A DNA stretch of 64,000 nucleotides from Streptomyces spiroverticillatus. GTDB lineage: Bacteria; Actinomycetota; Actinomycetes; Streptomycetales; Streptomycetaceae. The notes beneath the pieces are model-generated. The model was not told the origin of the DNA. It ran no database searches and saw only the letters and a list, made by a program, of their open reading frames with translations. Positions 50,305 to 60,460 of this stretch are shown one piece after another (the stretch's first letter is position 1; the number at the start of each line of letters is the position of its first letter). Location of the stretch: positions 62,001 to 126,000 of the forward strand of contig BMUX01000019.1 in the NCBI GenBank assembly GCA_014650415.1, read 5' to 3'. The position numbers and the translations under genes were made by a program.

Positions 50305-51672
50305 CTATCCGGGGGCGGAACCGTCCTCGCGGCTCCTCTGCCAACTCCTGACCGCACAAAGACGGTGGTCGTGCTCGAAGCCGGGGCGATCGAGCGGGCC
50401 CACCCGTTCGATCGCCTCCCCCGTGCGCGGGTCGTCCCGCCGCAGGAGGCCGTAGGCGGCGTTGAGCCGTGTCGCGAAGTCGTCCTCGTCGAGCAGGGCC
50501 AGGAGGGCGTCGGCGACCGCTGCCGTACGGTCCGCACCGCCTGCGACCGCCGACGCGGCGCGGGCCCGCACCTCGGCCACCGGATCTTGGAGCAGCCGGA
50601 CGACGGCGTCCGTGCACCCGGAGCTGCCGTCGTGGGCCGCGATCAGCACCTCGGCGGCTTCGGCCCGCACCGCCCCGTCCTGGTCCCCGGCGAGCGCCAG
50701 CAGTACGGTCCCGGCCTCCGCGCGGAGGGAGGGGCCAACGGTGTCGCGGCAGAGCAGGAGGTCGGGGACCCGGGCGCGGACGCGCGGGTCCGGGTGATCG
50801 GCGTACCGCAGTCCCACGGCCACTGATTCCCGGTGCTCCGTCTCGTTCAGGACGCGGAGCACCTCGGCGAGGACGCCGGGGTCGTCCTCGCCGTCGACGG
50901 CCCAGGCGACCAGCAGTTCCGCCGTCTCCTTCTCGTAGGAGTTCCGCCAGCTGAACGGCGTCAGCACGTACCAGCGGAGGACGTCGAGGACGAAGCGACG
51001 GTACTCCGGAGCCGGATTGCGGCGGTGCACCGTGAGGGCCGACCACGTCTCCTTGCTGCGGCGTTCGCTGAGGACCCACATGGCGGCCGCCCAGTCGACA
51101 TGGTCCGGGTCACGTCGCGCCACTGCCCTGGCCACCAGCTCGTCGACCGGGGTCAGGATCCGGAAGGCCCACTCCAGGTTGGTGAGGATCGCGCCGTGCC
51201 CGGCGCGGACCGTGAGGCCGCCGAGCGTCAGCTGCGTCACATGGCCGTATTCGTCGTCCATCACTCGGGCCTGGCGCAGGGAGCCCGACCGGCCCGTCCG
51301 GCGGCGCAGTTCGTCCGGCGCGCCCCGCTCGTACCAGCGCCGGGCCAAGGCGAGCAGTTGCTCCCGTTCGGGCTCCGGGAGGCGCAGCCGGGGTTCCCGG
51401 CCCAGCACGGCCTGCGCCACCGCTGGAGAGCCGCCGTCGACTGCCCGAACCAGCGGAGTCGTTCCGTCCGGCAGCCTGCGGTCCGGGTCCGCGCCGCCCT
51501 CGACGAGCGCCTCCGCGACGGTGGCGTCATGGGCGGCGATCGCCAGGCACAGCACGGGCAGTCCGTCGTCAGTGACCGTGTCCGCGGCCGCTCCCGCCTC
51601 CAGCGACGCGGTCACCGCATCCGCGTCTCCGCGCCGGACCGCCGCTTCGAGCGTTGTCCCGCCCATGTTCAT
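50305..51672 (-). CDS. ankyrin plus HEAT repeat protein, 455 aa
   Basis: Residues about 1-95 hold two or three ankyrin repeats (TTLEAAVRRGDADAVTASLE, LPVLCLAIAAHDATVAEALV, TPLVRAVDGGSPAVAQAVLG, each starting with the TxLxxA pattern). The middle is helical and specific. The C-terminal 200 residues carry HEAT units (HPDPRVRARVPDLLL, GAVRAEAAEVLIAAH, AEVRARAASAVAGGA, FATRLNAAYGLLRRD). The combination implies a binding scaffold; no enzyme motif is seen. It resembles the HEAT protein at 42234-43457 only in fold. It ends 110 bp before argC on the same strand. Confidence 0.83.
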   Translation of the reverse strand: MNMGGTTLEAAVRRGDADAVTASLEAGAAADTVTDDGLPVLCLAIAAHDATVAEALVEGGADPDRRLPDGTTPLVRAVDGGSPAVAQAVLGREPRLRLPEPEREQLLALARRWYERGAPDELRRRTGRSGSLRQARVMDDEYGHVTQLTLGGLTVRAGHGAILTNLEWAFRILTPVDELVARAVARRDPDHVDWAAAMWVLSERRSKETWSALTVHRRNPAPEYRRFVLDVLRWYVLTPFSWRNSYEKETAELLVAWAVDGEDDPGVLAEVLRVLNETEHRESVAVGLRYADHPDPRVRARVPDLLLCRDTVGPSLRAEAGTVLLALAGDQDGAVRAEAAEVLIAAHDGSSGCTDAVVRLLQDPVAEVRARAASAVAGGADRTAAVADALLALLDEDDFATRLNAAYGLLRRDDPRTGEAIERVGPLDRPGFEHDHRLCAVRSWQRSREDGSAPG

Positions 51673-51832
51673 CCGTGCCCCGTCCCGTCATGAGTCGCCG
51701 GTCCGATCAGCAGGAAGGCACGGCCGGAGACGTCCCGGCCGAGGACGGGCGGGCGCTGCACCCGTGCCGGCACTCAGGCTCGGCCGTCGGCCCTGCTGCC
51801 CCGGCTTCCTGCTCGCCCCCGCGTTCTCGCTT

Positions 51833-51872
51833 CGCGAGCCGATCGCGAGCCGATCGCGAGCCGATCGCGAGC
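51833..51872. repeat. 11-bp tandem repeat, 3.6 copies
   Basis: CGCGAGCCGAT is repeated three times without change (51833-51865), then CGCGAGC. It lies in the 277-bp gap between the ankyrin/HEAT gene and the siderophore-interacting gene. Perfect short tandem units of this kind are prone to copy-number change. Confidence 0.85.
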
Positions 51873-51949
51873 GGAAGAATAGATCGCTCCGGTGCGGGCC
51901 GGGCACGCGGGGCCGGGTGGGCGTCGGCCTCCGGTACGGCGTTGGGGCC

Positions 51950-52762
51950 TCAGCGCCAGTAGCCCGTGAAGGTCACCGTGTCCTTGGGGAAGCCGCGGTC
52001 GGTGACCAGGTGGCGGCGGACTCCCGTGGCGAGGCGCCGGCCGCCCGCCGTCCAGGCGTAGCCGGGGCCTTCCGGGAGGGTGGCGGCGCGGAGGGCGGCG
52101 AGGGCTGTGTCGCCGACGGGGGTGCCGGGGGGTCGGGTCAGCCAGTGGACGGTGGTGTTCGGGCGGGGGGCGGGGAGGGGCTGGGCGTCGTCGGGGTCGG
52201 GGAGTTCGACGTACACCTCGGTGGGGGTGTCGTCGGTGGCCGAGGCGAGGATGCCGAGGAGGGCGGGAAGCGCGCTTTCGTCGCCGACGAGGAGGCGCCA
52301 GGTCGTGTGCGCCGGGGGCAGGTAGGTGATGCCCTCGTCGAAGATGCCGATCTCGTCGCCGGGCGCGGCGTCGCGGGCCCAGGCGGAGGCGGGGCCGAGC
52401 TTGCCGTCGGCGTCCTCGTGGAGGACGAAGTCGACGTCGAGCTCCGGTCCTTCGCCGTAGAGGCCCTCGGTGCGGTGGTGGCGCACGGTGTAGTTGCGGC
52501 CGATGGGGCGGGTGTCCTTGGACATGAGCATGTACTCGGCGACCCAGAGGCCGTTGGTGCGCTTGGGGAGGCGGAGCACACCCTTGGCGGTGGGGAGGAA
52601 GACGCGGAACCACTGGTCGTACCCCATCGGCACGAAGTTCCGCAGGGCGTCGCCGCCGAGGGTGACGCGGACGAAGTTCGGACTGATCTGCTTGCGGGCC
52701 ACTACGCGCAGGACGAGAAACTCCCGCTGTTCGGGCTTGCGGTACTTGCCGTCCTTGGCCAT
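51950..52762 (-). CDS. siderophore-interacting protein (ferric-siderophore reductase)
   Basis: A 270-aa FAD/NAD(P)H flavoprotein of the ViuB/SIP family. The FAD site is PIGRNYTVRHHR (RxYTxR), and it has VDFVLHEDADGKLGPASAWA with the conserved His, EIGIFDEG, RRLLVGDES-type LLVGDESALPALLGIL, and the C-terminal TFTGYWR. It reduces iron in imported siderophores to release it in the cytoplasm. GGGGAG is about ten bases before the ATG. A perfect iron box lies 22 bp upstream, so expression should rise when iron is scarce. Confidence 0.93.
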   Translation of the reverse strand: MAKDGKYRKPEQREFLVLRVVARKQISPNFVRVTLGGDALRNFVPMGYDQWFRVFLPTAKGVLRLPKRTNGLWVAEYMLMSKDTRPIGRNYTVRHHRTEGLYGEGPELDVDFVLHEDADGKLGPASAWARDAAPGDEIGIFDEGITYLPPAHTTWRLLVGDESALPALLGILASATDDTPTEVYVELPDPDDAQPLPAPRPNTTVHWLTRPPGTPVGDTALAALRAATLPEGPGYAWTAGGRRLATGVRRHLVTDRGFPKDTVTFTGYWR

Positions 52763-52783
52763 GCCGTTCACTCCCCGATGCAC

Positions 52784-52802
52784 TTAGGTTAGGCAAACCT
52801 AA
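52784..52802. promoter_or_regulatory. iron box (DmdR1/IdeR/DtxR-type operator)
   Basis: TTAGGTTAGGCAAACCTAA matches the 19-bp DtxR-family consensus TTAGGTTAGGCTAACCTAA with one change at the centre. Placed right before the siderophore-interacting gene. Confidence 0.93.
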
Positions 52803-52964
52803 CACCGGCTCGGCTTGGCGGGTACCCGTCGAGTGGGGAGCCCTCGGGCCGGTCGGCCAAGGGCGCCCGGGCGGAGCCCTGTTGACGGGATTGCACCTGT
52901 TGCCTCTGAGGTGCATGGGGTTAGATGGCGGCTGCCGAGATACCGGGGGAAGTGAGGTCGGCCC

Positions 52965-53552
52965 GTGGACTACGTCGTACTGGCGTGCCGCGTACTCGTA
53001 GCGATGGTGTTCGTGGCCTCGGCGGCGAGCAAGCTGCTGTCGGCCGCGTCGTTCCGGTCGTTCGTGACCGCGACCCGTGACATGGCGGTGCCCGCGCCGC
53101 TCGCCCCCGCCGTCGCGGTGGGCGTGGTGGCGGGCGAGATCGGCTCCGTCGCGCTGCTGGTGCTGTGGCCGGGCGGGGTGGCGGGCTTCGTGGTGGCGGG
53201 GGTGCTGCTGGTCGCCTTCACCGCCGGGATCGCGGGCGTACTCCTGCGCGGCAAGGACCAGTCCTGCAACTGCTTCGGCTCCACGACCGCGCCGATCGGC
53301 CCGCGCCATGTGGTGCGCAACGTGGCGCTGCTGACGGTGGTCGCGGCCGGGCTGCTCTGCCAGACGCCCTGGGAGGCCGAGTACCACTGGACCGGGGTGG
53401 TGGCGGCGTCCGTCGCCGGGCTGGTCGGGGCGGTGCTGGTGCTGTCCACCGACAACCTGGCCGAGCTGCTCGCTTCCGGGGCGGCGGAGGACCCCGAGCA
53501 GCGGCCCGCAGCGCAGGACGACCGGGCCGCCGGGGCGAGCGGCGGCCGCTGA
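52965..53552 (+). CDS. MauE/DoxX-family membrane protein with CxC
   Basis: A 195-aa membrane protein with about five helices resembling MauE. The loop GKDQSCNCFGSTTAPIG holds a CxCFG motif (Cys101, Cys103) that is conserved in MauE-like proteins and is thought to take part in disulfide exchange during maturation of redox enzymes. The C-terminal 30 residues are polar (EDPEQRPAAQDDRA). GTG start with GAGG about ten bases upstream. No mau or thioredoxin-like gene is adjacent, so the partner is unknown. Confidence 0.85.
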   Translation: MDYVVLACRVLVAMVFVASAASKLLSAASFRSFVTATRDMAVPAPLAPAVAVGVVAGEIGSVALLVLWPGGVAGFVVAGVLLVAFTAGIAGVLLRGKDQSCNCFGSTTAPIGPRHVVRNVALLTVVAAGLLCQTPWEAEYHWTGVVAASVAGLVGAVLVLSTDNLAELLASGAAEDPEQRPAAQDDRAAGASGGR

Positions 53553-53967
53553 GGGCGACTCGGGGCTGCCCTGAGGGCTGCCGAGGACTGCCGAGGACTG
53601 CTCCGGGCGCCGGGGACGGGACCGGCCGACGGCCGCCTCGTACGACACCGGCTGACGACCGCCTCGTACGACGACGGCACGCGGCCGAGGCCACGCCACC
53701 CCGGCACGGCCGACGCCCTCCGCCGTGGCCGGTGAGGGCCCCCCGCCTCCCCGCCGGGAGGAACGACCACCGCTGACGGGCGCATCGACCACGGCCCGTG
53801 GCCCGGCGACCCGCCCCTCATCAACCACCCCGCACGCCCGGCACGGGAGGTCTCCCCACAGCGCCGGGGCGAGGGGCGAGACCCCTCGGCCGTACTGCCC
53901 CAGGAGCAGTGCACCTGCCTCCCCGAGGACGACGACCCGCGAGCCCCTGCGGCGGAGGCTGGAGCAC
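53553..53967. other. 415-bp stretch without a supportable gene
   Basis: Open frames cross this region, but their residues are Arg/Pro/Ala-rich without pattern. It contains a direct repeat CCGCCTCGTACGAC (53633-53646 and 53659-53672, 26 bp apart) and a doubled CTGCCGAGGA near 53577. It presumably holds the promoter of the following membrane gene. Confidence 0.5.
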
Positions 53968-54735
53968 ATGATGACGACCCTCGCCCCCGCCCCGCGTGCC
54001 CTGCGTCCCGTCGAGCGTGCCTGTGTGCTGGTCGGTCTGCTGCTCTTCGCGGCCGGGCTGCTGCATCTCGCGGTCTTCGTGGTGGACGGCGGGCCCTGGT
54101 ACGGGCCCGTGTCCTGGCGCAAGCCCGTCACCTTCGGGCTGTCCTTCGGCGTGACGCTGCTCGCGGTGGCGTGGGTGGCGTCGTACCTGCGGATCGGCGA
54201 GCGGACGCGGAACGTCGTGCTCGGGCTGTTCGCGGCGGACTGCGTGCTGGAGGTCGGCGGGATCACCCTCCAGGCGTGGCGGCGCAGGCCCTCGCACCTC
54301 AACATGGAGACCACCTTCGACACCGTGGTGTCCATGGGGCTCGCGGTGGGCGGGGTGCTGCTCGTGGTGCTGCTGACGGTGCTGGCCGTGGCGGTGTTCC
54401 GGCGGGGAGCGGGAGGCCCCGCCGGGATGCCGCTCGCGCTGCGGGCCGGGTTCGCGTACCTGCTGGTGGGGCTGGCCTCGGGGGCGGTGATGATCGCGCG
54501 CGGGGTGATCCTGACCCGTACCGGACACCAGGTGGACGCGTACGCCTCGACGGGCGTGCTCAAACCCCTGCACGGGGTGAGCCTGCACGCGGTGCTGGTG
54601 CTGCCCGCGCTGGCGTGGCTGATGGACGTCCGTACGACGTGGAGTGCGGAGGTACGGGAGCGGGTCGTGCGGGGTGGGGTGTGGGCGTACGGAGTGGCTG
54701 CGGCGGGAGCCCTGGCCTGGGGGCTCGTGGCCTGA
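53968..54735 (+). CDS. integral membrane protein, 255 aa, about seven helices
   Basis: Seven hydrophobic segments are visible (CVLVGLLLFAAGLLHLAVFV, VTFGLSFGVTLLAVAWVASY, VVLGLFAADCVLEVGGITLQ, TVVSMGLAVGGVLLVVLLTV, GFAYLLVGLASGAVMIARGV, GVSLHAVLVLPALAWLMDV, GVWAYGVAAAGALAWGLVA). The loop GGPWYGPVSWRKPVTFGLSF and the His in LKPLHGVSLHAVLVLP are conserved in streptomycete relatives of unknown role. GGAG precedes two ATGs in a row; either could start. Followed by a strong hairpin. Confidence 0.82.
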   Translation: MMTTLAPAPRALRPVERACVLVGLLLFAAGLLHLAVFVVDGGPWYGPVSWRKPVTFGLSFGVTLLAVAWVASYLRIGERTRNVVLGLFAADCVLEVGGITLQAWRRRPSHLNMETTFDTVVSMGLAVGGVLLVVLLTVLAVAVFRRGAGGPAGMPLALRAGFAYLLVGLASGAVMIARGVILTRTGHQVDAYASTGVLKPLHGVSLHAVLVLPALAWLMDVRTTWSAEVRERVVRGGVWAYGVAAAGALAWGLVA

Positions 54736-54740
54736 ACGCG

Positions 54741-54779
54741 GGACTGCCCCGGCCGGTGAAGCACCGGCCGGGGCAGTCC
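54741..54779. terminator. 18-bp perfect bidirectional hairpin
   Basis: GGACTGCCCCGGCCGGTG pairs with its complement around loop AAG, between the stops of the membrane gene and the convergent isocitrate dehydrogenase gene. Confidence 0.85.
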
Positions 54780-54801
54780 TGTTGACACAGCGTCAGGAGG
54801 C

Positions 54802-57021
<2,220 letters not shown>

Positions 57022-57201
57022 CGGGTACTCCGCTCCACGTCTGCAACATTGCTTGACGTCAAGATATCTCGTGGGCGGGGGTGAGGGTGACGTGGGGGCG
57101 GCGGCCCCCGGGGTTCCGGGCCGCGCCCCCTGCGGTTCGGGGCCGCCCGGCCGCCGGGCCCCGGGGGCGGGCAGTCCGCGCCCGCCCCCGCGACCTGCGG
57201 T

Positions 57202-58113
57202 TCACGCCTCCAGGAAGCTCACGTCCAGGGTGGCGAGGCGGTCCGGGTCGGCCAGGATGTTCAGTTCGAGGATCTTGCCGTCGACGATGGTGAAGTCCAT
57301 GACGCCCATGACCTTCCCGTCGATCACGTTGATCAGCCCGGGGACACCGTTGACCAGCGCGGGCCGCGCGTACTGCGCCGCCTGCCGGAACATGAGCGCG
57401 TTCGAGACGACCTCCCGCGCCCCCCGGACCACCTTCGACAGCGGCGACGTCCCCGCGTCCGCCCGCAGCACGCACTGCGGGTCGAGGAGGGAGAGCAGCC
57501 CGTCGAAGTCCCCGCCCCGGGACGCCGCCAGGAAGGCGGAGACCACCTCGCGCTGCCGGGAGGCGTTGGTGTCGGGCGCGGGGGCCGTGCCCTGGACCCT
57601 GCGGCGGGCCCGGCTGGCGAGCTGCCGGGTGGCCGCCGGGGTGCGGTCGACCAGCGGGGCGATCTCCTCGAAGGGGACGGCGAACATGTCGTGCAGGACG
57701 AAGGCGAGCCGTTCGGCCGGGCCGAGCGTCTCCAGTACGACCAGCAGTGCGAGCCCCACCGAGTCCGCCAGCAGCGCCTGCTGCTCCGGGTCCGCCTCGT
57801 CGTCCCTGCGCAGGATCGGGTCCGGCACGTGGGTGTCGGAGAGGGGGTCCAGCGGGTCCTCGCGGCGGGTGGTGCGCGAGCGGAGCTGGTCGAGGCAGAC
57901 CCGGGCGACGACGGTGGTCAGCCAGCCGGGCAGGTTGTCGATGGTGGCGGGGTCCTGTCTGCCGAGTCTCAGCCAGGCCTCCTGGACGGCGTCCTCCGCC
58001 TCGGCGGAGGAACCGAGCATCCGGTAGGCGACCCCGCGCAGCCGGTCCCGGTTTGCCTCGAACTGGCCCGCCAGGAAGTCGGGTCCTTCGGCTGCGGTGC
58101 GTATCGGTTCCAT
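57202..58113 (-). CDS. ECF41/SigJ-type sigma factor with SnoaL-like C-terminus
   Basis: A 303-aa ECF sigma factor. Region 2 is DRLRGVAYRMLGSSAEAEDA and VQEAWLRLG; region 4 is LGPAERLAFVLHDMFAVPFE then EIAPLVDRTPAATRQLASRA. From about residue 185 follows a SnoaL/NTF2-like domain (VSAFLAASRGGDFDGLLSLL, ALVNGVPGLINVIDGK, NILADPDRL) that marks the ECF41 group, in which it regulates the sigma factor in place of an anti-sigma. A CGTCACA-N16-CGTC element 66 bp upstream matches the ECF41 promoter consensus, implying positive autoregulation. Confidence 0.93.
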   Translation of the reverse strand: MEPIRTAAEGPDFLAGQFEANRDRLRGVAYRMLGSSAEAEDAVQEAWLRLGRQDPATIDNLPGWLTTVVARVCLDQLRSRTTRREDPLDPLSDTHVPDPILRRDDEADPEQQALLADSVGLALLVVLETLGPAERLAFVLHDMFAVPFEEIAPLVDRTPAATRQLASRARRRVQGTAPAPDTNASRQREVVSAFLAASRGGDFDGLLSLLDPQCVLRADAGTSPLSKVVRGAREVVSNALMFRQAAQYARPALVNGVPGLINVIDGKVMGVMDFTIVDGKILELNILADPDRLATLDVSFLEA

Positions 58114-58178
58114 GGCGCAGGGCCCCCGTGTCTCTCGTCGTGAGGTCGCGGCCCCTTCTCGTACGGCCGCAACTGGTT

Positions 58179-58205
58179 GACGACCGCCGTACGGAGAATG
58201 TGACG
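58179..58205 (-). promoter_or_regulatory. ECF41-type promoter upstream of the sigma gene
   Basis: On the minus strand CGTCACA (58205-58199), a 16-base spacer, then CGTC (58182-58179). The published ECF41 consensus as I recall it is TGTCACA-N16-CGTC, so there is one mismatch and exact spacing. Confidence 0.75.
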
Positions 58206-58284
58206 GGCCGGGCCAACAAGGCTCCCGGCCTCACCACTTGACCCGCACGGCCCGCACCGTACGGACGATCTTGCGTACGGTAAC

Positions 58285-58659
58285 TCAGGCTCCCGGGAGG
58301 CGGTCCAGGAAGCCCTTCACGTTCGCGACCCGGCCGTCCGCCGCGACGGTGGCCACGTCGAAGCCCGCGATGGGCGCGGAGCCGTCCGTGAGGGAGACCA
58401 GCTCCCAGTGGAAGCGGACGATGTCGTGGTGCCCGTCGGGCTCGTCGGCGAGCCGGAACTCGAAGCCGGGGAACTGGGCGTGCGCCCCGGCGATCATCTC
58501 CGTCACCTCCGCGTGCCCGCGCACGTCGGCGACCGGGTCGGTGTAGGCGGCGTCCTCCGTGAAGGCGACCGCGACGGCCTTGGCGAGGTCGTCGGGCCCG
58601 GTGCCGGCGTTCCAGGCGGCGAAGTAGTTCTGGAGGGCGGTGCGGAAGTCGATGCTCAT
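58285..58659 (-). CDS. SnoaL/NTF2-like protein, 124 aa
   Basis: A single-domain cone-fold protein: FRTALQNYFAAWNAGTGPDD, AVAFTEDAAYTDPVADVRGH, AEVTEMIAGAHAQFPGFEFR, HHDIVRFHWELVSLTDGSAP, and GFDVATVAADGRVANVKGFL. Relatives bind or isomerise small hydrophobic molecules or serve as stand-alone sensors. It is upstream of the ECF41 sigma gene on the same strand, 171 bp away with the ECF41 promoter between them, so the two are neighbours but separately started. A regulatory link is possible because the sigma factor has the same fold at its C-terminus. AGGGA precedes the ATG. Confidence 0.85.
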   Translation of the reverse strand: MSIDFRTALQNYFAAWNAGTGPDDLAKAVAVAFTEDAAYTDPVADVRGHAEVTEMIAGAHAQFPGFEFRLADEPDGHHDIVRFHWELVSLTDGSAPIAGFDVATVAADGRVANVKGFLDRLPGA

Positions 58660-58786
58660 GGCGGGGTTCCCTGTCGTGTCGTTCGTACGGTTCCGGAGGT
58701 GCCGCCGGTGGTTTCCCCGGCGGCACGCCCACGGTCTCCCAACCCCGCACGGGCGTCGATTACTCCGCAGGTAACGCCCGCCCCGC

Positions 58787-60289
58787 TCAGGGCCGTTCGG
58801 GTCCGAGGTCCACCCCCTGCCAGGCCGCTCGCGGCGGGCCGTCTGCGGTGGCCGCTCCCCAGATCCGCACCGCGTCGCCCTCCCCGCCCTCGTACGGCTT
58901 CCAGCCCGGGTCGCCGGTCGCCGCGAACCCGGCCCAGGCACTGACCAGTTGGGCGGCCAGCTCGTCGTCCTCGGCCGTCGGGGGGCCGCCGATGAGGAAT
59001 TCCAGGGCGGGATCGTGGTGGTTGCCGAAGGCGAAGGGGATGTCCGCGCAGTGCCAGGCCCGCACCAGGGGCGTGCCGTCGGCGTCGGTGCGGCGGCGGG
59101 CGAAGCGGGAGAGGAAGGTGCGGCCCCCGGCGCGGACGTGGGCGTCGGCGACGCGGTGGGTGTACTCGCAGAAGGCCCGGTCGCCCAGGAGCGCGAGGTA
59201 GAGGTCGAGGACGGACGCGTCCGGCAGCCGGTCCCGGTAGGCGGCGACGAGGGAGGCGGGGAAGTCGAAGTCGGCGCAGAACTGCGCGAGTTGCGCCTCG
59301 GTGGTCACCTTCACGGTGCTGCCGACGGCGTCGAAGAGCCGGCTCTCCTCGGTGGTGTGGCAGACCAGCAGGTCCACTCCGGCGAGCGGGGCGGCGGCGT
59401 GCGCGGCGAGGGGGTCGGCGGGCAGGTCGGTGCCGTCGGCGACCGGACCGTACAGCACGGGGTCGTAGTGCCTGTGGCCCGTCCCGGCGTCCTGCTTCCA
59501 GGACCGCGCCACCCGGTCGGACGCGGCCACCAGCGCCTCGGGGGACGCCCCGAGCAGGCCCTTTGCCGTGGCCGGGACCCCGGCTTCGGCGGCGACCTCA
59601 CGGGTGACGTGCCCGGCCAGCTCCGGCGAGAAGTACGGCCCGACCGCGCTGTGCGCGACGACCCTGCGGAACAGCCCGCGCGCCTCCTCCCGCAGCAGCA
59701 GGCTCGCCGCCGCCGTGGCCCCCGCGGACTGTCCGGCGACGGTGACGCGGTCGGGGTCGCCGCCGAAGGCCGCGATGTTCGCGGCGACCCAGCGCAGCGC
59801 GGCGAGCTGGTCGAGCAGGCCGCGGTTCTCCGGGAACCCGGGCACCTGCCCGAACCCCTCGAAGCCGAGCCGGTAGTTGAGCGTGACGACCACCAGTCCG
59901 GCGCGGGCCAGGACCGTACCGTCGAAGTCGGGCTGGGCACAGGAGCCGAAGGTGTACGCGCCGCCGTGCAGCCACACGAGGACCGGGACGACCGAACTTC
60001 CCTCTTGCGCCCAGATGTTGAGGGTGAGCACGTCCTCGTCGCCGGGCGACCAGGAGGGCGCTTCGGGCAGTTCGGCGGACTGCGGGGCGACGGGACCGTA
60101 CGCGGTGCAGTCGCGTACGCCGTCCCAGGGTGCGGGCGGCTGAGGGGCCCGGAAGCGGTGCGGGCCGAACGGCGGTGCGGCGTAAGGGATTCCGAGGTGG
60201 GAGACGATGCCGGGGGCGGCCGTCGCTCCCCGGACGAGGCCCTCGCACACACGGATCGGAGCGGGGCGGGGGTGCGCGGGCTGCGGCAT
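58787..60289 (-). CDS. type B carboxylesterase
   Basis: A 500-aa alpha/beta-hydrolase of the carboxylesterase type B family. The oxyanion-hole motif is VWLHGGAYTFGS, the nucleophile is Ser188 in VTVAGQSAGATAAASLLL, and EDVLTLNIWAQEG is the conserved EDCLxLNI block. The catalytic Glu and His lie in EESRLFD-like and AWHCADIPFAFGNHHD regions. It hydrolyses carboxylic esters; the true substrate is unknown. No signal peptide, so intracellular. GAGGAG is about ten bases before the ATG. Divergent from the GT39-like gene. Confidence 0.93.
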   Translation of the reverse strand: MPQPAHPRPAPIRVCEGLVRGATAAPGIVSHLGIPYAAPPFGPHRFRAPQPPAPWDGVRDCTAYGPVAPQSAELPEAPSWSPGDEDVLTLNIWAQEGSSVVPVLVWLHGGAYTFGSCAQPDFDGTVLARAGLVVVTLNYRLGFEGFGQVPGFPENRGLLDQLAALRWVAANIAAFGGDPDRVTVAGQSAGATAAASLLLREEARGLFRRVVAHSAVGPYFSPELAGHVTREVAAEAGVPATAKGLLGASPEALVAASDRVARSWKQDAGTGHRHYDPVLYGPVADGTDLPADPLAAHAAAPLAGVDLLVCHTTEESRLFDAVGSTVKVTTEAQLAQFCADFDFPASLVAAYRDRLPDASVLDLYLALLGDRAFCEYTHRVADAHVRAGGRTFLSRFARRRTDADGTPLVRAWHCADIPFAFGNHHDPALEFLIGGPPTAEDDELAAQLVSAWAGFAATGDPGWKPYEGGEGDAVRIWGAATADGPPRAAWQGVDLGPERP

Positions 60290-60460
60290 GCGGGCGGGAC
60301 TCCTCGGGGTGGGCGAGGGGCCACCGTAGCGGTCGCCCCGGCGGCGATCACGGGGTTTTCGGTCCCGGAGGGGGCCGCGGGACACCACGTATCCGACTTG
60401 ACCGATTCGTTGCGGTACGAGGTCTTCTGGCGGGGGCGTCGCGGCCGTAGGCTCCGGCCC

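Noticed and set aside
51774..54788. A 1004-codon minus-strand frame
   Set aside because: It runs out of frame through the siderophore-interacting gene and antisense to two membrane protein genes; no conserved sequence is seen.
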